A program made the position numbers and the translations under genes. Of a DNA stretch of 64,000 nt, positions 9,150 to 17,430 are shown in pieces. Below the pieces are notes generated by a model. That model did no database searches. It was given only the letters and a program-made list of their open reading frames with translations, and was not told where the DNA came from. How positions within the stretch are numbered: position 1 is the first letter of the stretch; each line of letters opens with the position of its first letter. This DNA is from Thermoplasmata archaeon (GTDB lineage: Archaea; Thermoplasmatota; Thermoplasmata; Lutacidiplasmatales; UBA184): positions 102,965 to 166,964 of the forward strand of contig JAKBSJ010000002.1 of the NCBI GenBank assembly GCA_021844945.1, given 5' to 3'.

Positions 9150-9992
9150 CTACGTGACGTGGCGGTCGAAGTCGGTCGCCGGCAGCTCGAGCCCCATCGA
9201 TTTCACGAGGGGTGTGATCTCCTCGATGTAGCGGGTCCGGGCCTCTTCGTTCGTCCAGCGCTTCAATCCGTACTCGATCGCTCGGCGGCTCGTGGCCGAG
9301 TTCGAGTGGCCGAACATGTCGAGCGCGCGCGGGTACCACTTGTAGACCGCCTTCTGCGCCTCCTCCCGAGTGCCGGGATACCCGGGAGTCCCCTGGGCGA
9401 TCCGCTTGAGCACGTGGTACCCGAAGTTGAGGTGGAGCTGCTCCTCGCTCAGCATCAGCGGCATCGCGCGGGCGAGCGGCCCGTAGCTGCACTCCTGGAA
9501 CGCGCGGAGCTGGTAGACGCCGACTCGGTCCACGAAGCAGGTGAACGCGCCGACGTCGCTCCAGCGATCAAACTTCATGTTGAAGGCGTCGAGTTTGTGG
9601 TGACCCTCGGGTCTCGAAAGGAGATCGTCGATCAGCTTCTGCCCCTCCTCCCCGAAGTCGCGAAGGATGCGGCACGCCTGCAGTCCGTGGCGGGCCTCGT
9701 CGGCCACGATGCGAGCCTCGACCCACCGGTCCTCGAGCGTCGGAGCTTTGTCGAGCCACGGGCGGTGCTGCTGGATGGAGGCGAACTCGGTGTCGGCCTG
9801 TACCACCATGAGCTTGACGATGAGCTCGCGCATATCGGGTGGGACCTCGGTCGGGGTCTCGTACTTGCGCACCCCGGCCGACTGGCCCCAGAGGATCTCT
9901 CGGACCGGCTCGACGGTGCCCCCCTGCCGGATGGTGGTGGGCATGCTCGGTGCCGGATTCCCGTCCGGCACCGAGATCGGAGGGGTCCCCAC
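9150..9992 (-). CDS. PaaA/PaaC-like ferritin-fold di-iron protein
   Basis: This protein is related to the catalytic subunit of ring-1,2-phenylacetyl-CoA epoxidase. It shows two di-iron half-sites on a four-helix bundle: a Glu in QADTEFAS with DEARHG, and SEEQLHLNFG. At 280 residues it is near PaaA length (about 310). The reductase PaaE and the small subunits PaaB and PaaD are not nearby. The enoyl-CoA hydratase gene ends 25 nt upstream on the same strand, which suggests a CoA-thioester substrate. The start is GTG 9992; an ATG at 9944 is possible. Confidence 0.85.
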   Translation of the reverse strand: MGTPPISVPDGNPAPSMPTTIRQGGTVEPVREILWGQSAGVRKYETPTEVPPDMRELIVKLMVVQADTEFASIQQHRPWLDKAPTLEDRWVEARIVADEARHGLQACRILRDFGEEGQKLIDDLLSRPEGHHKLDAFNMKFDRWSDVGAFTCFVDRVGVYQLRAFQECSYGPLARAMPLMLSEEQLHLNFGYHVLKRIAQGTPGYPGTREEAQKAVYKWYPRALDMFGHSNSATSRRAIEYGLKRWTNEEARTRYIEEITPLVKSMGLELPATDFDRHVT

Positions 9993-10016
9993 GGTCGTCC
10001 TCCCGGGAATAGGCGC

Positions 10017-10799
10017 TCAGCGGCCCTTAAAGGTCGCCGGGCGCTTCTCAACGAAGGCGGCGATCCCTTCCTTCGCGTCCTCGGTGATGAACAGGCGGTT
10101 TTGCAGCTCCCGTTCCAAGGCGAGCCCGGCGGTGAGCGGCATCTCGATTCCCTCGACGACGGACCGCTTGATGAGGCTGATCGCGCGGCTCGGACCGTGG
10201 GCGAGCTTGGTCGCGAACGCGTGGACCTCCTTCGCAAAGGTCTCCTTCGGAAAGACGTAGTTCACGAGCCCAATCCCCAGAGCCTCATCGGGGGTCAAGA
10301 GGCGACCGGTGACCATGAGGTCGAGGGCGCGCGAGGTGCCGACCAACCGGGGAAGCCGCTGGGTCCCACCGGTACCGGGAAGGACGCCCAGGGTCACCTC
10401 GGGAAGGCCGATCTTCCCGGAGTCCTTCGCCATAATCCGCAGGTCGCAGGCGAGCGCGATCTCAAGCCCGCCACCCACGGTGTGGCCCGGCAGCGCCGCG
10501 ATCACGATCTTGGGCGTCTGGCCGAACTTGTTGAGCGTCTCCTGGCAGTGGAGGCAGAACATCGCCTTGTAGTCGGGCTGGGAGCGCTTCAGCATCTCGA
10601 TGTCCGCGCCCGCGCTGAAGAACCCGGGGAGCCCGCTCGTGACCACGAGCACCTTCGCGGCCTCATCGAACCGCAGCTCTTCGATCGCCACGTCGAGCTC
10701 GCCCATCATCTCGAGATCGTAGGTGTTGGCCTTGGGCTTCGAGATCTCGATATAGCCGACTCCGTCGTCGATCCGGGTTCGAATGTACCTGCCCTGCAT
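10017..10799 (-). CDS. Enoyl-CoA hydratase/isomerase family protein
   Basis: This 260-residue crotonase-fold enzyme has the oxyanion-hole segments FFSAGADIEML and GHTVGGGLEIALACDLRI, and GLPEVTLGVLPGTGGTQRLPR, which carries the usual catalytic Glu region (LPEV). It likely hydrates or isomerises an enoyl-CoA. It is upstream of, and probably co-transcribed with, the PaaA-like protein. Together they resemble a fragment of the phenylacetyl-CoA or benzoyl-CoA aerobic routes, though the other genes are missing here. Confidence 0.93.
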   Translation of the reverse strand: MQGRYIRTRIDDGVGYIEISKPKANTYDLEMMGELDVAIEELRFDEAAKVLVVTSGLPGFFSAGADIEMLKRSQPDYKAMFCLHCQETLNKFGQTPKIVIAALPGHTVGGGLEIALACDLRIMAKDSGKIGLPEVTLGVLPGTGGTQRLPRLVGTSRALDLMVTGRLLTPDEALGIGLVNYVFPKETFAKEVHAFATKLAHGPSRAISLIKRSVVEGIEMPLTAGLALERELQNRLFITEDAKEGIAAFVEKRPATFKGR

Positions 10800-10839
10800 G
10801 GATCGTCTCCGATTCGGCGCTTCGCACGCGCCCGGGCGC

Positions 10840-11559
10840 TTAATCCTGGCGGTGGGCGATGTCGGGACGCCGGCGTTCTTCCACGCGGCCGTCGGGGTGG
10901 CCGATGAGGACGCGCTCGGCCATGCCGGCGAAGATCCCCGTCTCGACCACCCCCGTGTGGGAGCGGAGCGCCTCGTGGGTGGCTCGAGGGTCGGAGAGCG
11001 GTTGGCGCGGCATCAGGTCTAGGACCTCGTTCCCGTTGTCCGTCCGGAATGGGAGCCCGGAAGCGTCCCCACGTAGGCGGACGGTCCACCCTTCGGTCGC
11101 GAGCTCGTTCGCCACGACCGGCCGGGCGAAGGGGACAACCTCGATCGGGATCGGATGTCGGGTCCCCAGATGTTCCACGAGCTTCCCCTCGTCGACGATG
11201 ATCACGAGCCGGTGCGAGAGCTGCGCCAGGAGCTTTTCCCGGAAGAGCGCTCCGCCGCCTCCCTTCGTGAGGTCGAGCGCGGTACTGACCTCGTCCGCGC
11301 CGTCGATCATGAGGTCGAAGCGGTCGTTCTCCCGAAGCGCGCGGACGGGAAGGCCCAAGCTTGCCGCGAGCTCCTCGGTCGCCCGAGAACTCGCGACGAG
11401 GGTGAGGCCGGGACCCTGCGGGAACCGTCTCGCGAGCGCCCGCACGGCCTCCGCAGCCGTCGAGCCGGTTCCCAGCGCGATCCGGCGCTCGTTCTCAGCG
11501 ATGCCCATCACCGCCGACCGGGCCGCGGCTCCTTTCGCCGCCTCCACGTCCTGAGCCAT
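10840..11559 (-). CDS. rpiA: Ribose-5-phosphate isomerase A
   Basis: This enzyme interconverts ribose 5-phosphate and ribulose 5-phosphate. Family motifs are clear: ALGTGSTAAEAV (phosphate loop), IDGADEV, LTKGGGGALFREKL and VDEGKLVEHLG. The start is ATG 11559 (MAQDVEAAKG) because a TATA-like TTCTATAG at about 11583-11590 lies roughly 27 nt upstream; ATG 11571 is the alternative. A longer frame to 11709 is open but crosses the promoter and is low-complexity. It ends 40 nt before the enoyl-CoA hydratase gene on the same strand. Confidence 0.93.
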   Translation of the reverse strand: MAQDVEAAKGAAARSAVMGIAENERRIALGTGSTAAEAVRALARRFPQGPGLTLVASSRATEELAASLGLPVRALRENDRFDLMIDGADEVSTALDLTKGGGGALFREKLLAQLSHRLVIIVDEGKLVEHLGTRHPIPIEVVPFARPVVANELATEGWTVRLRGDASGLPFRTDNGNEVLDLMPRQPLSDPRATHEALRSHTGVVETGIFAGMAERVLIGHPDGRVEERRRPDIAHRQD

Positions 11560-11799
11560 CCGACGCGTCATGCTTCGTTGGCCTATAGAAGGCCCCCTCG
11601 TTCTCTCCTCCTCGGGCTCGGAGCTCCGAGCGCACGGATCGGATCGTAGGCACTGCATTCGGGGGGGATTTCCCTTCGGGTCGACGACCTGTACCGTTCT
11701 CGTAACCAATCTTTCGATCTTTGACGGTGTCGTGCTCCGTCCGTAGAACGACGTCTAGGCCGCGTAGAGGGTGCCGTCCGCTACGCGCGATGGCCCGGG

Positions 11800-13092
11800 C
11801 TATGGAACTGAGAGTTCTAGGGCGGCAACTGGAGGGGCCCGGTTCCCTCCTTCATCCGTCGTAGCATACGCTTGCTCCCCGAACTCACTGACATCCAATC
11901 CGCGTTCCTCTTCGGCCGGAGGTGCTCGGAGCGGCATGAAGCGATTGATGACCCGCAGTAAGACGTAGGATCCCACGAAAGCAAAAGATGCGACGGCCGC
12001 CACCCCGACGAGTTGGACTAGGAACTGGTGCACGTTCCCGTAGACTAAACCGTTCGGTCCCGCCGCATTAATGGCCGTCGCTGCGAAGAGTCCGGTCGCG
12101 ACGGTTCCGAGCATCCCGCCGACGCCGTGGGCGGCGAAGACGTCGAGCGAGTCATCCAGTCGCGTCCGCGCCCGCCAGCTCGCCACGTAGTTACAGGCGA
12201 TCCCCGCCGCGAGTCCGATAAGTATCGCCGCGTAAGGAGGAACGTAACCCGAGGCGGGCGTGACAGCCGCCAGACCGCAGACCGCTCCCACGGCCATTCC
12301 TACCGCAGATGGCCGGCCCTTGTTGATCCAATCGAGCAACATCCAAGCGACCCCTCCGGCCGCTGCCGCGAGGTTGGTGTTGACGATCGCGTAGACCGCG
12401 ACCGAGTTCGCCGCGAGCGCGCTACCGCCGTTGAAGCCGAACCAGCCGAACCAAAGCAAGGCGGTCCCGAGGATCACGTACGGGACATTGTTCGGACGGG
12501 TCTCCTTTCCGAAATCCATACCGCGCCCAATCACGAGCGCGGCGGCCACGGCCGAAACGCCGGCGGAGGTGTGAACAACCAGGCCACCGGCGAAGTCGAT
12601 CACTCCGAGCTGGTGAAGCCAACCACCGGGGTTCCAAACCCACATGGCGATCGGGCAATAGACGAGGGTGGTCCAGAGCACGATGAAGACCAAGAGCGGT
12701 TTGAGGCGCGCGCGGCCCGCGAATGCCCCTATGATGAGGGCGGGAGTAATGGCGGCGAATTTCAATTGGAATGCGAAGTAGAGTAACTCGGGGATCGTAG
12801 CGGAGTAGAGCGCATTTGCGCCCGCCCCTATGTTGTTCAGCCCGAGGTTCTGGAAGTTGCCTATGAAGCCATCAATCGAAGGGGTCCCAAAGGCCAATGA
12901 GTACCCCCAGAGGGCCCAGACAAGACTGACGATCGAGAAAATCATCAGACACTCGACGATCGTCGCGATGAGGTTCTTCCGACCGACCAGCCCGCCGTAG
13001 AAGAACCCCAGGGCTGGGGTCATGATCATGACGAGCGCGGTGGCGGTCGCAACCCAAGCGATATCACCCGAATTCAGGGCCACGCTCCACAC
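11800..13092 (-). CDS. amt: Ammonium transporter (Amt family)
   Basis: This 430-residue protein has eleven hydrophobic segments and Amt signatures: a start at MTPALGFFYGGLVGRKN, the WNPGGWLHQLGVIDFAGG loop, and the pore helix with VHTSAGVSA containing the first pore His. The second conserved His is in FAAHGVGGMLGT. It lets NH4+/NH3 enter across the cytoplasmic membrane. The C-terminal tail after residue 390 is long, acidic and unlike typical short tails. No GlnK gene is adjacent. The start is GTG 13092, or GTG 13083. Confidence 0.95.
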   Translation of the reverse strand: MWSVALNSGDIAWVATATALVMIMTPALGFFYGGLVGRKNLIATIVECLMIFSIVSLVWALWGYSLAFGTPSIDGFIGNFQNLGLNNIGAGANALYSATIPELLYFAFQLKFAAITPALIIGAFAGRARLKPLLVFIVLWTTLVYCPIAMWVWNPGGWLHQLGVIDFAGGLVVHTSAGVSAVAAALVIGRGMDFGKETRPNNVPYVILGTALLWFGWFGFNGGSALAANSVAVYAIVNTNLAAAAGGVAWMLLDWINKGRPSAVGMAVGAVCGLAAVTPASGYVPPYAAILIGLAAGIACNYVASWRARTRLDDSLDVFAAHGVGGMLGTVATGLFAATAINAAGPNGLVYGNVHQFLVQLVGVAAVASFAFVGSYVLLRVINRFMPLRAPPAEEERGLDVSEFGEQAYATTDEGGNRAPPVAALELSVP

Positions 13093-13512
13093 CTTGCCCG
13101 CGTCGCCACGCCAAGCAAGCGGGGTCGATCCGGGTCTTCTCCCGGGTGCGGCCCTCGCGGAAGACCTGGCGGCGCTCGTTCAGAAGTCGCGCTGGAGCGA
13201 CCGAAGAAATCGCCCTCAACGGAGGGTTCGCCACCGTTCCCGAGGGGGGGCGGTCCGCGTTCAACGCGGGTGGGTGAAGGCCCCTAAGATATTCAACCTG
13301 TGGCTCCCGGCTCGGCTCCTCTCGTTCGGGTCGGGGCCCCGAGCGGTTCAGGGTGGCGTGCGGCCACCTCACGCGAATGGGACCGGAGGGAAGATCACCC
13401 TTCCTGTGGGCCAACCGGACCCGTAGCTCCATCCGCTGGCAAGGAGGTCCCGTGGAGCCCGGCTCCGGGCGACCTACACAAACCGTATGCCCCCCAAGCC
13501 TTCGGGAGTTCG
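13093..13512. other. 420-bp divergent intergenic region
   Basis: This separates amt (minus) from UMP kinase (plus). The only clear A/T island is CTAAGATATTCAAC at about 13284-13298, which reads as a minus-strand TATA (GAATATCTTA) some 190 nt before the amt start and so implies a long leader. An imperfect palindrome (AACGGAGGG...GCCACCGTT, 13218-13238) lies in that leader. Nothing else is recognisable. Confidence 0.4.
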
Positions 13513-14214
13513 ATGCCCAACTCTCCAACGAAAGCCGCCGTCGTGCTATCGATTGGTGGCTCCATCTTCCGTACAGGAGAGGATGACGTACCGTACCTTG
13601 AACGCCTCGCGGACCTGATGCGACGCCTTGGGCGACGCCGACCTCTCGCCATCACGGTGGGCGGGGGGCGGACCGCCCGGGAGTACATCGGTATCGGCCG
13701 CGAACTCGGGTTGACCGAGATCGAGTTGGACGAGATCGGGATCGACGTGACGCGCTTGCACGCGCGCCTCCTTGCGGGTCGGATCGGGCCTCCCACGCCG
13801 AGCCACCCTCCGACGACCCTGGCCGAGGCGGTGCTCGAGCTTCGTCACGGTTCGCCGGTCGTGCTCGGCGGCACCGAGCCCGGGCACACCACCGACGGGG
13901 TGGCTGCCCTGCTCGCCGTGCGGTTGCGCGCGGAGCGGTTCGTCAATGCGACGAACGTGGACGCCTTATACGACCACGATCCGAAGGTCGACCCCCAGGC
14001 GCACCCGATCCGCCGGATCTCTTGGCCCAAGTTCCGAGAGCTCGTGCGCGAGCGGTCGGGCGGTCAGGCGGGTCAACAGTTCCTGTTCGACCGTTTGGGC
14101 GCCGATCAGCTCGCGCGCGTCCGCACCCCAACCGCCATCGTCTTCGGGCGGGATCTCCCCAACCTGGAGAAAGCCCTCCTGGGTCGTCCGTTCCTCGGCA
14201 CCGAGATCTACTAG
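13513..14214 (+). CDS. pyrH: UMP kinase, archaeal type
   Basis: This amino-acid-kinase-fold enzyme phosphorylates UMP to UDP. The N-terminal phosphate loop is LSIGGSIF. It has AITVGGGRTAREYI, the nucleotide loop HTTDGVAALLAVR, and the archaeal motif NATNVDALYDHDPKVDPQA. Its 233 residues match archaeal UMPK. ATG 13513 (MPNSPTKAAVVLS) is chosen because the sequence upstream has no family similarity. Adenylate kinase follows 25 nt downstream, giving a nucleotide-kinase pair. Confidence 0.93.
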   Translation: MPNSPTKAAVVLSIGGSIFRTGEDDVPYLERLADLMRRLGRRRPLAITVGGGRTAREYIGIGRELGLTEIELDEIGIDVTRLHARLLAGRIGPPTPSHPPTTLAEAVLELRHGSPVVLGGTEPGHTTDGVAALLAVRLRAERFVNATNVDALYDHDPKVDPQAHPIRRISWPKFRELVRERSGGQAGQQFLFDRLGADQLARVRTPTAIVFGRDLPNLEKALLGRPFLGTEIY

Positions 14215-14239
14215 GCCAACGCCAAGAAGGGAGGGTTGC

Positions 14240-14881
14240 GTGGGCCGGCCGATGTTGCGGATCGTCTTTCTCGGCCCTCCCGGGGCCGGCAAGGGAACCC
14301 AGGCAGCGGAGCTCGCCCGAGACTTCCGTATCGCGCACCTGTCGACCGGCGATATGCTGCGGAGCGCCGTTTCGGAACGGACCCCGCTCGGCCAGGAGGC
14401 GGACGCCTACATGCGGGCGGGCAAGCTCGTTCCCGACGATCTCGTCCTGCGGATCCTCCAAGCACGTCTGGGCGCTCCGGACGCGCGCGACGGGTTCATC
14501 CTCGACGGGTACCCGCGCAACCTCGCCCAAGCGAAGGAGCTCGAACGCCTTACGCCGATCGACCGGGTCGTGTGGTTCGATCTCCCGGAGGACGTGCTCG
14601 TCGAGCGACTCAGCCAGCGCCGGGTATGCCCCCTATGCCACACGGTCTACAACCTAGCGACGCACCCGCCGAAAGTGGAGGGCCACTGCGACAAGGACGG
14701 AGCCGAGCTGATCCAGCGCTCCGACGACCAGCCCGCGGCGATCACGACCCGCCTGAGGGTCTACGCCCAACTGACCGAACCGCTGCTCGCCTACTATCGG
14801 CAGAAGGGAAACTTCCGTTCCGTCGATGCCACTGGGACCCCGGCCGAGGTCGCGAAGCGCATCCGGGCCGCCCTCGCCTGA
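14240..14881 (+). CDS. adk: Adenylate kinase with zinc-type LID
   Basis: This enzyme catalyses ATP + AMP = 2 ADP. The P-loop is FLGPPGAGKGTQ, the AMP site is STGDMLR and DGYPRNLAQA, and the LID carries CPLCHTVYN and HCDKDG, a Cys-rich zinc-binding form close to the bacterial long type. GTG 14240 is preferred because GGAGG (14230-14234) sits 5-6 nt before it. ATG 14252, which starts exactly at the conserved MLRIVFLG, is the alternative. It is likely co-transcribed with UMP kinase. Confidence 0.94.
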   Translation: MGRPMLRIVFLGPPGAGKGTQAAELARDFRIAHLSTGDMLRSAVSERTPLGQEADAYMRAGKLVPDDLVLRILQARLGAPDARDGFILDGYPRNLAQAKELERLTPIDRVVWFDLPEDVLVERLSQRRVCPLCHTVYNLATHPPKVEGHCDKDGAELIQRSDDQPAAITTRLRVYAQLTEPLLAYYRQKGNFRSVDATGTPAEVAKRIRAALA

Positions 14882-14905
14882 AGGACGGCTCGGCTCCCTC
14901 GCTAC

Positions 14906-14914
14906 GTTTATAGC
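14906..14914 (+). promoter_or_regulatory. TATA box of tRNA-Tyr
   Basis: GTTTATAGC is centred about 28 nt upstream of the tRNA-Tyr 5' end, between adenylate kinase and the tRNA. Confidence 0.65.
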
Positions 14915-14938
14915 GGGCCCGCTCGTCTCGCCGAACGT

Positions 14939-15045
14939 CCCGGCTTAGCTCAGTGGTAGAGCGGGGGACTGTAGGTGAGACTGCCGGACCTCCGGCGGCC
15001 CCCGTGGACATCCTCAGGTCGCCTGTTCGAGTCAGGCAGCCGGGA
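14939..15045 (+). tRNA. tRNA-Tyr (GTA) with intron
   Basis: Acceptor arms CCCGGCT and AGCCGGG pair, with discriminator A at 15045. D-arm GCTC/GAGC and T-arm GCCTG-TTCGAGT-CAGGC are canonical. The anticodon stem GGGGA/TCCTC frames anticodon GTA at 14971-14973. A 35-nt intron (14975-15009) interrupts the loop between positions 37 and 38, the canonical archaeal site. The C1-G72 pair is typical of archaeal tRNA-Tyr. Confidence 0.93.
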
Positions 15046-15301
15046 CTCTCCGAGCGAACCGCACGCTACTTCGAGGCGACGAGGTGCCTTCCCCGGAGAT
15101 TGGGATCCGCCAGCTCTTCGCGGGATGAGAGCTCCCGACCGCAAGAGCCGTAGACGAACGGTTCCCCCGCGGCACCTCAGGGTTCTGATCCGGTCGCACC
15201 GCGAGGTAGATCGTTTTGTGACGGCGGTCGAGCCTTCTTCGAAGGGTCATCGCCTGCCACTTAGATCGAGGTGGCTCCCAGACCCCTTGGGGCAAAGGGA
15301 A

Positions 15302-15789
15302 CTACGGGGAATCGGAAACGGTCCCTCGAACGATTACTTCGGGTTCGTGGACGATGGGGAAGTTCACGGAGGCCGCGATGAAGCATTTCCGGTGGGCCTC
15401 GTCGTGGAGCGCACGCGCCCGAGCCGCGTCCCCTTGGGCGATGACGGCCCGGGGGCGCAGGCGGACCTCCTCGAGTCTTCCGCCTCCGCTAGGGTCCTCA
15501 CGCATCCTTCCCTCGGCGCGATCCTCGTACTCGACCCCCCGAATCTGGTTCACGGCGCAGAGGTGAAGGTACCAGAGCATGTGGCAGGAGGAGAGGGAGA
15601 CGACCAGGAGTTCCTCGGGGTTCCAGCGAGAGCTGTCCCCCCGGAACCCGGGGTCGGAGGAACCCAACAGCGTCGGCTTCCCCTCCGAGGGTACCGCGAA
15701 CGCTCGATCGTAGGCGTCGTAGTGTTCCGTGCCGGATCCACGGTCCCGGTCCATTCCATCCGGGCTCGATAGGTGCGAACACGCTCCAT
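15302..15789 (-). pseudogene. OsmC/Ohr family peroxiredoxin-like protein, frameshifted
   Basis: This belongs to the thiol-peroxidase family that reduces organic hydroperoxides. The main frame carries EHYDAYDRAF, GDSSRWNPEELLVVSLSSCHM (first Cys) and HRKCFIAASVNFPI (second Cys). The conserved N-terminus MERVRTYRARMEWTG lies in a different frame, starting at ATG 15789. The frames meet near 15746, where one G seems to be missing from a G4 run; restoring it gives a continuous, full-length N-terminus. This is either a true inactivating deletion or a sequencing error. Confidence 0.75.
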
Positions 15790-15912
15790 CGCCCTCAAAG
15801 ATAACCTCCTCTCTTAGCCAAGGCATGAGGGTCGCCGAGAGGCTGACTTGCGGTCGAGGCTTCCCACGGAGCCTGGTTCTGAGAGACGAACGCGCGCGGA
15901 CGGGCATCCTGC

Positions 15913-15928
15913 GGGAGTGCGGTTGTCG
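15913..15928 (+). repeat. Distal att-like direct repeat
   Basis: GGGAGTGCGGTTGTCG is identical to positions 17431-17446, which include the tRNA-Gly 3' end. Similarity stops at both sides. It is probably the far attachment-site copy left by integration. Confidence 0.65.
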
Positions 15929-16065
15929 AGCATCGCAAGAAAGTTCCGATGCCTGCGCTCAGTCCAGTGTAAGGAGGCGGGAGCGCTAACGGCGCTGGCC
16001 AGGCCGGGTCCTCTCCATAGACCTGAAGTTAAGGCCCGAGGCTAGTCCGGCTCCACAGCTCGCAA

Positions 16066-16074
16066 GTTCTTATC
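16066..16074 (+). promoter_or_regulatory. TATA box of the winged-helix/toxin pair
   Basis: TTCTTATCA is centred about 28 nt before GTG 16099, which fits a leaderless transcript and supports that start. Confidence 0.5.
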
Positions 16075-16098
16075 AGGGGGCACTTCTTCTAGAGCGTC

Positions 16099-16377
16099 GT
16101 GGCAGCCTCGCGTCCGACCCATGGCATCGACGTCACCTTGGGGACCACAGAGGTCGTGATGTGCCTGCTTCAGGAGGCCGGCAATCCAGTAAGCCGAAAC
16201 TGGCTCCTCGAACGGCTAAAACAAGCTGGTCACACGACCAGTCGTGTCCGATTGAATCGGGCCCTTCAATTCTGTTTCGATCTTGGACTCGCAGTCGAAG
16301 GATCGAGAGGTATTCAATGGACCCACACCACCAGCCCGAGCCTCCTCCACGCGCTCTCCAAAGGCAAGCGGCTCTGA
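16099..16377 (+). CDS. Small winged-helix protein, candidate antitoxin
   Basis: This 92-residue protein is built almost wholly of a predicted winged helix: helices around EVVMCLLQEAG, SRNWLLERLKQAG and SRVRLNRALQFCFDLG, then a wing AVEGSRGIQWTH. It is DNA-binding in type and sits 9 nt before a RelE-like gene, the usual place for an antitoxin-repressor. GTG 16099 is chosen because it is in frame and 28 nt after a TATA element; the ATG at 16121 is out of frame. The antitoxin role is inferred from position. Confidence 0.65.
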   Translation: MAASRPTHGIDVTLGTTEVVMCLLQEAGNPVSRNWLLERLKQAGHTTSRVRLNRALQFCFDLGLAVEGSRGIQWTHTTSPSLLHALSKGKRL

Positions 16378-16386
16378 GGCTTTGGC

Positions 16387-16734
16387 ATGCCTTTTCGGCC
16401 CGACGAGATCGTCCTCCATCACGACGTCCAAGCATCCTTTGAGGCGTGGGAATCCCTGGCCTCGCGCCGACGCCAGCCCGCTCAGGCCGTCTGGAAGAGT
16501 CTGCAAGCGTGCATCGCACGGCTTCGGGAGGACGCCCAATGGGGTGAAGTGATTCGTCGAGAATCGATTCCTCCCTACTTTCACGAACACTATGGTGTCG
16601 GCAACTTCTACTGCATCGACCTCGCAGCGTACCACAGATGCTTCTACACGATCGCGAATCGCTCGGTGATCCTGCTCGACCTCGTGGATCACCCCACGTA
16701 CGACAAGTGGTTCCCTGGTCGCCGTCGAAAGTAG
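16387..16734 (+). CDS. RelE/ParE-superfamily-like protein, candidate toxin
   Basis: This 115-residue protein has an alpha-helical N-terminus and a beta-rich C-terminus. The end, HRCFYTIANRSVILLDLVDH, followed by PTYDKWFPGRRRK, resembles the last strands of RelE-like mRNA interferases (normally ...YtI..d.i.il.i.HR..Y). Lys and Arg residues at the C-terminus could serve the usual general acid/base role. It follows the winged-helix gene by 9 nt, so the two are probably one transcript. The toxin assignment needs structure-based confirmation. Confidence 0.6.
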   Translation: MPFRPDEIVLHHDVQASFEAWESLASRRRQPAQAVWKSLQACIARLREDAQWGEVIRRESIPPYFHEHYGVGNFYCIDLAAYHRCFYTIANRSVILLDLVDHPTYDKWFPGRRRK

Positions 16735-16785
16735 TCCGGCGACTGAGAAGCACACCGACCCACATGCAGTCGCCGGCAAAGCGGT

Positions 16786-17421
16786 CTAGGCGGTGTTCTT
16801 TCCCCGGCGGATCCCCGAGGCACCCTCGGCAGGGACTGCCTGGTCTGGGCGGTCCCCGGATTTGAACAGGCTCCAGATCCGCGCCGTGTCGCGGAAGTTC
16901 TGGGCCCGGTCGGCAAGCCTGGCCACCTCCTCCCTGGTGAGGATATCGGAGGCACCATTCGTCGGCTTCCACCGTTCGAACTTAATCCGTAGCCAGGAAG
17001 GGAACTTCGGCCCGTCACGGGCGAGGCGCCAGCGCCAGAACGTAGCAAGGCACTGCGCCACGGTGACACGGGAACCTCGAGCGTACTCCTTCGGTGCGAA
17101 GAGTTCACTGAACCGGACGGGCGTGTCGCGGTTCGGCGCGAGGAAGTCTCCTCCGATACGGGCGGCGGCGACAGGGAGCCAGGCGAGGTAGGTGCGTGTG
17201 CGCAGATCGCTAACCTCTGGACGCCGCGCCCGAACGAACTCGAGGATCGCGTCTCGTTCTGCCCTCCCCACGGGGAAGACCAGCACCCACGGGACCGTCG
17301 GACCGGAGTTGCTCAATGCGGTGCTCGATGTAGCCCCGTACGAGGTGAGGGTCGGCAAACGGGCCCTCTGTCGCCGTCTTCTTCTGGGGCTTCGCTCCGA
17401 GAGAAGGGCATAGCGGGACAT
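16786..17421 (-). pseudogene. Tyrosine recombinase/integrase, truncated
   Basis: The ATG at 17421 (MSRYALLSERS) lies 14 nt beyond the tRNA-Gly 3' end, and the frame is also open back into the tRNA. Residues about 60-170 look like the SAM-like core-binding domain. They end in DILTREEVARLADRAQNFRD and ARIWSLFKSG, the usual entry to the catalytic domain, where ...LLYxTGLRxxE should follow. Here it breaks into an unrelated tail, and the R-H-R-Y residues are absent from this and neighbouring frames. This is a dead integrase left by a deletion. Confidence 0.7.
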
Positions 17422-17430
17422 GAACTTAAG

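Larger units (their letters stand above)
15790..16098. other. 309-bp region with att-like repeat and TA promoter
   Basis: No gene is supported here. The region holds one copy of the 16-bp tRNA-Gly 3'-end repeat (15913-15928) and, at 16066-16074, TTCTTATCA, a TATA-like element about 28 nt before the GTG of the winged-helix gene. The rest is unremarkable. Confidence 0.5.

Noticed and set aside
15056-15295. Short frames between tRNA-Tyr and the OsmC gene
   Set aside because: None has a promoter, a plausible start context or recognisable protein sequence; the 256 bp appear non-coding.
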